A DNA stretch of 64,000 nt from Capra hircus (Eukaryota > Chordata > Mammalia > Artiodactyla > Bovidae): NCBI RefSeq assembly GCF_001704415.2, contig NC_030823.1, positions 74,400,458 through 74,464,457 of the forward strand, given 5' to 3'. The position numbers and the translations under genes were made by a program. This document shows positions 55,645-64,000 of this stretch, in pieces (the first letter of the stretch is position 1; every line of letters begins with the position of its first letter). Under the pieces are notes generated by a model. The model made no database searches, was not told the DNA's origin, and was given only the letters and a program-made list of their open reading frames with translations.

Positions 55645-58283
55645 AGCAGTGCTGCACTTTGCTGGAGCAGCCGTGAAGAGATACCCCACATCCAAGGTAA
55701 GAGAAACCCAAGTAAGACCATAGGCGCTGAGTGGGCATCAGAGGGTAGACAGACTGAAACTACAATCAGAGAAAACTAGCCAATCCGACCACATGGACCA
55801 CAGCCTTGTCTAACTCAGTGAAACTAAGCCATGCTGTATGGGGCCACCCAAGATGGGCGGGTCATGGTGGAGAGGTCTGACAGAATGTGGTCCACTGAAG
55901 AAGGCAATGGCAAACCACTCCAGTATTCTTGCCTTGAGAACCTCATGAAAAGGCAAAAAGACAGGCCACTGAAAGAGGAACTCCCCAGGTCAGTAGGTGC
56001 CCAATATGCTACTGGAGATCAGTGGAGAAATAACTCCTGAAAGAATGAAGGGATGGAGCCAAAGCAAAAACAACACCCAGTTGTGGATGTGACTGGTGAT
56101 AGAAGCAAGGTCCGATGCTGTAAAGAGCAATATTGCATAGGAAACTGCTGTTAGGTCCATGAATTAAGGCAAATTGGAAGTGGTCAAACAGGAGCTGGCA
56201 AGACTGAACGTCGACATTCTAGGAATCAGAAAACTAAAATGGACTGGCATGGGTGAATTTAACTTAGATGACCATTATATCTACCACTGTGGGCAGGAAT
56301 CCCTTAGAAGAAATGGAGTAGCCATCATAGTCAACAAGAGAGTCCAAAATGCAGTACTTGGATGCAGTCTCAAAAACTACAGAATGATCTCTGTTCGTTT
56401 CCAAGGCAAACCATTCAATATCACAGTAATCTAAGTCTATGCCCCAATCAGTAATGCTAAAGAAGCTGAAGTTGGCCAGTTCTACAAAGAACTACAAGCC
56501 CTTTTAGAACTAACACCCAAAAATGGTGTCCTTTTCATTATAGGGGTTGGAATGCAAAAGTAGGAAGTCAAGAAACACCCGGAGTAACAGGCAAATATGG
56601 CCGTGGAGTACAGAATGAAGCAGGGCAAAGACTAATAGAGTTCTGCCAAGAGAACACACGGGTCATAGCAAACACCCTCTTCTAACAACAGAAGAGAAGA
56701 CTCTACACACGGACATCACCAGATGGTCAACACCAAAATCAGATTGATTATATTCTTTGCAGCCAAAGATGAAGAAGCTCTATACAGTCAGCAAAAACAA
56801 GACTGGGAGCTGACTGTGGCTCAGATCATGAACTCCTTATTACCAAATTCAGACTGAAATTGAAGAAAGTAGGGAAAACCGCTAGACCATTCAGGTATGA
56901 CCTAAATCAAATCCCTTACGATTATACAGCGGAAGTGAGAAATAGATTTAAGGGACTAGATCTGATAGACAGAGTGCCTGATGAACTATAGAATGAGGTT
57001 CATGACACTGTACAGGAGACAGGGATCAAGACTATCCCCATGTAAAAGAAATGCAAAAAAGCAAAATGGCTGTCTGGGGAGGCCTTACAAATAGCTGTGA
57101 AAAGAAGAGAAGAAAAAACAAAGGATAAAAGGACAGATATACCCATTTGAATGCAGAGTTCCAAAGAATAGTAAGGAGAGACAAGAAAGCCTTCCTCAGC
57201 AGTCAATACAAAGAAATAGAGGAAAACAATAGAATGGGAAAGACCAGAGATCTCTTCAAGAAAATTAGAGATACTAAGGGAACATTTCATGCAAAGATGG
57301 GCTCAACAAAGGACAGAAATGGTATGGACCTAATAGAAACAGAAGATATTAAGAAGAGGTGGCAAGAATACACAGAAAAACTGTATGAAAAAATCTTCAC
57401 GATGGTGTGATCACTCACCTAGAGCCAGACATCCTGGAATGTGAAGTCAAGTGGGCCTTAGGAAGCATCACTACAAACAAAGCTAGTGGAGGTAATGGAA
57501 TTCCAGTCGAGCTCTTTCAAATCCTGAAAGATGATGCTGTGAAAGTGCTGCACTCAATATGCGAGCACATTTGGAAAACTCAGCAGTGGCCACAGGACTG
57601 GAAAAGGTCAGTTTTCATTCTAATCCCAAAGAAAGGCAATGCCAAAGAATGTTCAAACTACTGCACAATTGCACTCATCTCACACGCTAGTAAAGTATGC
57701 TCAAAATTCTTCAAGCCAGGCTTCAGCAATACGTGAACCATGAACTTCCAGATGTTAAAGTGAGTTTTAGAAAAGGCAGAGGAACCAGAGATCAAATTGC
57801 CAACCTTCACTGTATCATGGAAAAAGCAAGAGAGTTCCAGAAAAATATCTATTTCTGCTTTATTGACTATGCCAAAGTCTTTGACAGTGTGGATCACAAT
57901 AAACTGTGGAAAATTCTGAAAGAGATGAGAATACCAGATCCAAGGAGATCCAACCAGCCCAACCTAAAGGAGATCAGTCCTGGGTGTTCATTGGAAGGAC
58001 TGATGTTGAAGCTGAAACTTCAATACTTTGGCCACGTGATGTGAAGAGCTGACTCATTGGAAAAGATGAGTTGGGATCCCTGATGTTGGGAGGGATTGGG
58101 GGCAGGAGGAGAAAAGGATGACAGGATGAGATGGTTGGATGGCATCACCGACTCAATGGACATGAGTTTGGGTAGACTCTGGGAGTTGGTGATGGACAGG
58201 GATGCCTGGCGTGCTGCTGTTCATGGGGTTGCAAAGAGCCAGACAAGACTGAGCGACTGAACGGATCTGAACTGAACTGATTG
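55645..58283 (+). mobile_element. BovB LINE with internal RT deletion
   Basis: A BovB starting in the 5' UTR (about 55645). Endonuclease pieces follow at 56174-56434 ('LGIRKLKWTGMGEFNLDDHY'), then RT pieces at 57147-57736 and 57697-58044. Near 57935 the sequence jumps from the RT palm ('ILKEMRIPD') to the 3' terminal segment ('aaggagatccaaccag'). That removes the YADD block and thumb. It ends with 'gaactgaactga' near 58283. It disrupts an older antisense L1. Confidence 0.9.
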
Positions 58284-59250
58284 ATAAGACTGTATAGCTT
58301 TTATTCTATATTTTGTTGATGTGGTGTAGCACAGTGATTATTTTGCAGATGTTGAACCGTCCTTGCATCACTGCTACAAATTCTACTTGATCACAGTGTG
58401 TGATCCATTTAATGTTTTATGGAATTCTGTTTGTTAAGGATTTTTTGTGCCTATGTTAATCAGGTTTATTAGCCATGACTTATTCTAAATATTTCATTAA
58501 ACTGTGAATCATTTCCTTAAAATTTGAGTTTTGTGTTTAAAAACTCCATTTTCCTTAAACAATATGAATTTGTGCACTTTTTAAATTCTCAGTACTCCTA
58601 GCAGACTATTTTCATTTTTATAGACCAAGACAATACTAATGAGATGGCTTATAAATCCTATTCCTTTCAGTAATTTTAACCCCATCAGTTTCACTGCCAC
58701 TTAGCAAATTAAGAAAATATAAAGGGAAATCAAATAATGCTGCTTTTAGTTCTTCAGTATAACATAAATAACAACTCTAAGCGAAATCAGTTTTTAGCTA
58801 CACAGCTTCTTACAATGACCTAAGTTATACAGACAAATGGAGATCTTCATCATAAAAATTCTAGTGAATATAAATGCCAAATTCTTCACAGTGAACCATT
58901 TAAAAGTTCATCTGGGCCACTAGTCCAATCCAGGGAGGAGGGTATACCTAGGGTGGGGAAAAACCCGTAACCGTCCATGATTTGCTGTAGAAGTTAAACC
59001 TCAAACTCCACGGAAATTTTTCTTACAGTCATAGTAGCTGAAAAAAATTCTGCACAAATTCCTCCTGTTGCAGTGATATTAAAAGCAGCTAAAAACATTT
59101 CTAGTAATGAAATGAAATTCAGGCAGTATACTCATGCAGGCACATTAACAAACATATGGCATGCAACACAGAAGACAAAGAAAACCTGCACAAAAATACG
59201 TCAAAAGTAAAAAGGCTACAATAAGTTAGAGGAAATGTGTTTTGATTTAC
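58284..59250 (-). other. Gene A last intron, donor-proximal part
   Basis: Bases 58284 to about 58490 finish the antisense L1. The rest is unique AT-rich sequence. No alternative exon was recognised. Confidence 0.5.
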
Positions 59251-59569
59251 CTTTTCATCTCCTTCTCCTTTTTCTGCTGCTTCTCTTTCTTCTCCTTCCT
59301 CTCCTTTTCCTTCGCCTCCTTCTCCTTTTCCTTCTCCTTCGCCTCCTTCGCCTCCTTCTCCTTCGCCTCCTTCGCCTCCTTCTCCTTCGCCTCCTTCGCC
59401 TCCTTCTCCTTCGCCTCCTTCTCCTTCTTCTCCCTCTCCTCCTTCTCTTTCATATCCCTCTCTTCCTTCTCTTTTAGTTCCTTCGCCTTCTCTTTCATAT
59501 CCTTCTCTTCGTTCTTCCCACTGAAAAGACATCTGTATAGGCACGTACAAACTACTATAACAGCAACAA
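59251..59569 (-). CDS. CD46: CD46-like gene A exon: end of TM segment plus KE-rich cytoplasmic domain
   Basis: A 319-nt exon. The acceptor is tttcctgttttcttgtAG and the donor is ATGAAAAG|GTAAAT. It enters in phase 1, leaves in phase 2 and contains 105 whole codons. The first 17 residues finish the membrane helix and anchor it ('VAVIVVCTCLYRCLFSG'), with two cysteines that could be acylated. Then come about 88 residues, nearly all Lys and Glu with some Ala, Arg, Met and Asp. There are no aromatics, prolines or glycines in this block, which includes three KEKEAKEA units. Such a composition should form a charged single helix or a KEKE-type binding motif. The family normally has only a few basic residues before the tail exon. 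If the donor is not used, the next codons are AGG TAA, giving an isoform that ends right after the KE block. Confidence 0.82.
59338..59409 (-). repeat. Coding 24-bp minisatellite (3 units, KEKEAKEA)
   Basis: Three perfect head-to-tail copies of a 24-bp unit, followed by a partial 15-bp copy. The unit keeps frame (8 codons). It is embedded in a wider GAG/AAG-rich purine tract (59260-59520) that is asymmetric and slippage-prone. Confidence 0.9.
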
Positions 59570-60080
59570 CTACAAGAAAACAGGAAACAAATGACATGTG
59601 ACGCTGAAAACTAACTACCAAGATTCCAAACCAAGCAGAAGAAATCAATGTTAGTTATGTTTATTTCTGACCATTTCTATCATCAGAAAATACTCATTTA
59701 TTTAGGCCTATGTACATTTACATCCCATCTTGGTCTTCAGTATCTAAATCCAGCCCCCTGGAAGCACTTGAACAGTCCACAGTAAGTTAGAGCCCTTACT
59801 TAATTTAGAAAATTATCCAAAGCATATTTGGGGAGTAGACTCACATGACCAATGGTCATGGTCATTTCCATGTATTATTTAGGGTTTGTTACTAAGAGAA
59901 CATGCAGAATATAAAGCAATATACAGTCACCAACATAAGGCAGTATATCATAGAAGAGGTCAGGTATTATTAGACTGTTCTACTACGAAAACCATAATAA
60001 CTGAAAATCACTGAAGAAATGCACATCTCATCTTCATATTACATCTTTATTTAAGTGGTATTAAAATTTGAGATACTCAC

Positions 60081-60116
60081 TTGCAGTAAGAATAGCCAAA
60101 GCAATGATTCCTGCAT
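60081..60116 (-). CDS. CD46: CD46-like gene A exon: start of transmembrane segment
   Basis: A 36-nt phase 1-1 exon with acceptor tttttctcAG and donor CTGCAA|GTGAGT. It encodes 'AGIIALAILTA' after a split Asp codon, so the segment runs directly from the acidic juxtamembrane exon into the hydrophobic helix that the next exon completes. Human CD46 has the same order of D, then a hydrophobic I/V/A stretch. The small size makes it easy to miss, and the call rests on two good splice sites, matching phases and fit with both neighbours. Confidence 0.75.
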
Positions 60117-60390
60117 CTGAGAAAAAATTTTTAAAGTTTTGAAGAACACATATGGATTCCAGATAGCAGCTATACTTTAATTTTGATCAGACCATCTAAG
60201 AACTACAGCAAAAATGTTTATCAATCTAGTTTGAGCATGACTGCTGAGTGCATCCAAGTCATTTTGATCACAGATCCTTTTTAAATAGATTCCAGGTACA
60301 GGACCCATCTTGTTAAACTCTTAACAGGAACCTCCCTTTCACTGTGTTGTGCTGTAGCTTTTACAGCTTATTGAGTACAGCTTATTAGGG

Positions 60391-60862
60391 GCTTCCTAAG
60401 TGGCTCAGTCGGAGAAGGCAACGGCACCCCACTCCAGGACTCTTGCCTGGAAAATCCCATGGACGGAGGAGCCTGGTGGGCTGCTGTCCATGGAATTGCG
60501 AAGAGTTGGACATGACTGAGTGACTTCACTTTCACTTTTCACTTTCATGCATTGGAGAAGGAAATGGCAACCCACTCCAGTGTTCTTGCCTGGAGAATCC
60601 CAGGGACGGGGGAGCCTGTTGGGCTGCCATCTGTGGGGTCGCACAGAGTAGGACACGACTGACGTGACAGCAGCAGCAGCAGCAGCAAGTGGCTCAGTGG
60701 TAAAGAATCTGTCTGCCAATGCAGGACATGCAAGAGATAGGGTTCAATCCCTGGTTTGGGAAGATCCCCTGGAGGAGGAAATGGCAACCCACTCCAGTGT
60801 TGTGGCAGGCTTACAGTCCATGAGGTCACAACGAGTTGGACATGACTTAGTGATTTAGCACA
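60391..60862 (+). mobile_element. tRNA-type SINE with a nested SINE
   Basis: The outer SINE starts at 'gcttcctaagtggctcagt' and resumes at 60687 ('gtggctcagtggtaaagaatc') to 'gttggacatgacttagtga'. The inner copy is listed separately. Confidence 0.9.
60410..60686 (+). mobile_element. Bov-tA-type SINE nested in another SINE
   Basis: A two-module SINE with a (CAG)n tail. It has a 12-bp target-site duplication, aagtggctcagt, at 60398-60409 and 60687-60698, which lies within the outer SINE head. Confidence 0.93.
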
Positions 60863-61104
60863 CAAGCACACCACGACTATTTATTAGAATTCACTAGATT
60901 AGAGAAAATTACCTACATGTGTCTATATATCCCACCACTTAACATGTCTTGGTATCTGCATTAATAACACAATTGTAAATGTCAATTATTACTAATTATT
61001 TGTGACACATTATTTCTTCCCTACCTACAAATGATTGAACCATGATGTTTCCATATAGAAATCTAAGGTTTCATAATGCAGGTTATTAATAATCAAAATA
61101 ATAC

Positions 61105-61158
61105 CTAAATCCTCAAAGTCTTCAAGTGATGGTATTTCTTCACTGGGATTGGGATATC
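61105..61158 (-). CDS. CD46: CD46-like gene A exon: juxtamembrane acidic segment
   Basis: A 54-nt phase 1-1 exon with acceptor aattttttcccctAG and donor GATTTAG|GTATTA. It encodes 'YPNPSEEIPSLEDFEDL', probably preceded by Gly from a split codon. This aligns with the human CD46 sequence before the membrane, which I recall as G-Y-P-K-P-E-E-G-I-L-D-S-L-D. The match is the strongest single link of gene A to CD46. The segment is extracellular, between the Ser/Thr/Pro stalk and the membrane. The donor GTATTA is weaker than the others. Confidence 0.8.
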   Translation of the reverse strand, partial: DIPIPVKKYHHLKTLRI

Positions 61159-61499
61159 CTAGGGGAAAAAATTGGAAATAAGTTAAAAGGAAGATTAAAC
61201 AAATCTTAAAGATCTATAAATTCATTGCTGTTGGTTTTGTACCTTTTTATAATTCATAATTATAATTTAATTTCCTTATAAATTATATTAATGTTTCTCA
61301 TTCAAAGTTGCATCATTAAATTTTATAAACTTTTATTTTACCTTCTATTTTATTATTATATTCAAGGCCATTAGCATTCTTCTTCTGGTCTGTTGATAGT
61401 CCTGTGACTAACTCTATGTACAGCAAGCAAATTTATGATCAGCATAGTCTCAAAATCAGCCTTGAATTCAATGTGATTCTAGATAAAGGAGGGCTTAAA
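61159..61499 (-). other. Intron of gene A, no feature recognised
   Basis: AT-rich sequence. No further exon was seen upstream before the L1. Confidence 0.5.
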
Positions 61500-63530
61500 A
61501 GTGATTTAGAAATTGCTCTGGAGTACACTCCTCAACATAATACAGGCCATTTATATAATACTCATGGCTAACATCATACTCAATGTCAAAACAACGACAA
61601 CTTTATTTTCAGGTCAAGAACAAGACAGAATTCCTGCATGTGCCACTTCAAGTCAACATAATATTGGAAGTTTGGGTCACAGTCATTATGCAAAAAAGAA
61701 ATTAAAAATATCCAGATGGGAAGGAAGAAATAAAATGATCTGTTTATAGATGACATGATCTTTCATACAGAAAGCTCTCTAAAGATCACACATACAGTCA
61801 CACAAATGCACACAACTGCTAGAACTAGTACATTAATTCTGCAAAGCTGAAGGATACAAAATCAACACACAAAACACAGTTGGGCTTCTATACGCTAACA
61901 ATGAACAATCCAAAAAGGAAAGCAAGCAAACAATTCAATTAACAACGGCATCAAAAACAGTAAAATACTCAATAAGTTTAATCAAGAAGATAAAAGATCT
62001 GTACATTGAAAACTATAAGAAAATTGCTGGAAGTGAAGAAGATTTAAATGAATGAAGGAGATTTCAAAACTTACTAAAAAGCTACAATAATCAAGACAAT
62101 ACTGGCATACAGACAGACATACAGACCAATGGTATAGAATATAGGGCCCAGAAATAAACCCTTGCTTATATGGTCAAATGATTGTTTACAAGGGTGCTAA
62201 GAGGATCCAGTGAAGAAAGAGCAGCTTTTCTCAACAAACCATTTTCAGAAAACTGGATATCCACATGCAAAGGATGAAATTTGACATCTATGTTATACTA
62301 TACACAAAAAGTAATTTAAAACGAATCAAAAAACATAGGACATAGAACTATAAAATATAAAACTCTTAGAAGAAAATAAAGAGGACAATTTCATAACATT
62401 GAACTGGAAACGATTTCTTAGACGTGACATCAAAAGCACATATAACAAAGAGAAAAATAGCTCTATCAGACGATATAAAAACTAAAACCTTTTGTGCATC
62501 AAAGGACACTATTAATAGAGTGAAACGCAACTCACAGAATGAGCAGAAACATCTGCAAATAATAAACCTGATAAGGGATTAATATCCAAAATATATCATA
62601 CACTTCTAAAACTCAACAACAACACAAAGCCATTTTACAAACAGGCAAGAGACATGAATAGACATTTCTCCAAAGAAGATATATAAACGGCCAAGTAGCA
62701 CATGAAAAGCTGCTCACATCACCATTCATTAGGGAAATGCAAATAAAAGCCACAAGACACTATTTCACACCTGTTAACTAACATAGATAATTCCAGTTAT
62801 TATAAAAACCAGAAATTAACATGTATTGGAAGAGAGGGCAAGAAATTAGAAACTTTTCACTGGTGGGCCTGAAAATGGTGCAACCAATTTAAAACATTTT
62901 TTTTTTTTTAATGGAGGACAGTATTTTCAGTTCCTCTGAAAATTAAACAAGAATTAACATATAATCCAATAATTCCACTCCATGGTATATGCTCACTCCC
63001 AAAATTCAAAGCAGGGACTCCAAATTTAGATACTTAGATGCCAATATTCTGAGAGGCATCATTTGGAATTGCAAAAAGGAAAAAACAACCCAGTATCCAT
63101 TGACAGATGAAATTACAAACAAAATGTGGTATATACAAACACTGGAATATTTTCAGCCATAAAAGGAATAAAGTTCTGAGATAAGGTAGATGAGCTTTGA
63201 AGACATTATGCTAAGAGAAATAACCCAGACACAAAAGACACACGCAAAATTCTAATTAAATGAGGTATCTAGGTAAGTTAAATTCATAGATACAGAAATT
63301 AGAATAGAGGTTACTGAAGCTGGGATGATGGTTGAGAAAGAAGAATTACTGCTTATAATGGGTATAAAGTTTAGTTTGAGGCGGTGAAAAAGTTTTAGAT
63401 AGTAGTGATGGTTGTACAACAAAGTGAATACATTTAATGCTACTGAATTGGCTTAAGTGGTAAGAAAAATTACACAAATGTTGATCTCAAAACACTTGGA
63501 GAAAAGACAAGTTATTCAACAAATGGTGTC
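61500..63530 (+). mobile_element. Old L1 ORF2 3' half
   Basis: Degraded L1 in sense: 'atacaggccatttatataat' and 'acaaaatcaacacacaaaac' (ORF2 middle), 'gacatttctccaaagaagata' and 'gcaaatgctc'-type C-terminal words, and 'ccagttattataaaaacc'. It then runs on through the end of ORF2 ('acactggaatattttcagccat') and the 3' UTR. Confidence 0.8.
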
Positions 63531-64000
63531 ACTTTGTCATTGGATGGGGGTTGGGTGAAGTGAAGAGGGATCCAATCTCATTCCATATCATAATAAATTT
63601 CAGATGTACCAAAGAATGCAATCAGTATGGCTGATATGTTTATATAATTTTGGCATGGGGAAATCCTAAAGCTTTTATAAGAAAGACACAACACTCATAG
63701 CCGTCAGACAAAAGATCCATACATCCAGCTACCTGTTAATATACAACTTTTACACATATAAATGACCTCTGATAGGAGAATAGCTAAATAAACTATAACA
63801 GTGCATATTAAGGTCATCATTTAAAAGGATAAGAATAACTCAAACTATAATCCCAATATAAGACATTAAGTAGAAAAATGCAAGTTTCAGAAAAATGTGA
63901 ACAGTATGATGTCATTTTTGCTTAAGAAAAAAAGAAACAGACACCAAGTTAAATGTGTAGCTACACATGTAAGGATTTTGATATACAGAAATAGATACAA
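63531..64000 (+). mobile_element. Probable further L1 fragment at the right edge
   Basis: Words such as 'caaatggtgtcac' and 'ataataaatttcagatgtacc' resemble an L1 ORF2 segment upstream of the part above, so this could be a second copy. It is weakly supported. Confidence 0.4.

Larger units (their letters stand above)
42335..61158 (-). other. CD46: Gene A: 3' part of a CD46-like gene with KE-rich tail
   Basis: Four minus-strand exons join in frame: 61105-61158, 60081-60116, 59251-59569 and 42335-42407. Phases at the joints are 1, 1, 2 and all sites are GT-AG. The product ends with a Tyr-Pro/acidic juxtamembrane stretch, one transmembrane segment, a long Lys/Glu tail and a C-terminus related to the human CD46 CYT-2 tail. 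The CCP modules and Ser/Thr/Pro exons must lie to the right of base 64000. The last intron is 16.8 kb and full of LINEs. The neighbour downstream on the same strand is the 5' end of gene B, so the locus looks like a tandem duplication. Confidence 0.8.

Noticed and set aside
58490..59250. Search for an alternative CYT-1 type tail exon in the last intron of gene A
   Set aside because: No minus-strand segment with a suitable acceptor, phase and short Tyr-containing tail was recognised here or at 42.4-43.2 kb.
59235..59601. Leu-, Phe/Ser- and Gly/Glu-rich open frames overlapping the KE exon
   Set aside because: They are other-frame and opposite-strand readings of the same purine/pyrimidine tract. 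Only the KE frame joins both splice sites and the membrane helix.

Overview
The window is nuclear DNA of a ruminant, most likely a bovid. The reason is the repeat content: many BovB LINEs (RTE class), tRNA-Glu/BovA-type SINEs with the 'cgactgagcgac' core and (GCA)n tails, young ruminant L1 copies and old L1. About two thirds is recognisable interspersed repeat. No bacterial or viral gene organisation, CRISPR array, rRNA or functional tRNA was seen. Nearly all long open frames belong to LINE endonuclease/reverse transcriptase or are shadows of SINEs.

The only host protein-coding exons I can support belong to the complement regulator CD46 (membrane cofactor protein) family, and all are on the minus strand. 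At the right, four exons form the 3' end of one gene (gene A): a juxtamembrane exon (61105-61158), two exons that together make the transmembrane segment (60081-60116 and 59251-59569), and a last coding exon with the stop (42335-42407) after a 16.8-kb intron. The 59251-59569 exon also carries about 88 residues of almost pure Lys/Glu/Ala. This gives a cytoplasmic tail of about 112 residues, where human CD46 has 16 or 23. At the left, three exons form the 5' end of a second CD46-like gene (gene B): a signal-peptide exon in a CpG island (23662-23707), CCP1 (18580-18768) and the first half of CCP2 (18136-18238). All junction phases fit. So the window spans the end of one CD46-like gene and the start of the next, in tandem head-to-tail orientation. 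The rest of each gene lies beyond the edges, or gene B is truncated.

Layout. 1-18 kb: intron or flank of gene B, filled by a nearly full-length BovB, old L1 and nested SINEs. 18.1-24.3 kb: gene B exons and its CpG promoter, which contains a tandem array of GC boxes. 24.3-42.3 kb: intergenic, with old repeats, BovB copies, SINEs and a Tigger-type DNA transposon relic. 42.3-61.2 kb: gene A 3' end, whose last intron holds a ~5-kb antisense L1, another L1 and a deleted BovB. 61.2-64 kb: gene A intron with old L1.

The most interesting items are the KEKE-type tail of gene A, the tandem CD46 arrangement, the GC-box minisatellite promoter, an in-frame alternative leader just upstream of CCP1, and three LINE insertions with 5' inversions (twin priming) that show clear target-site duplications.
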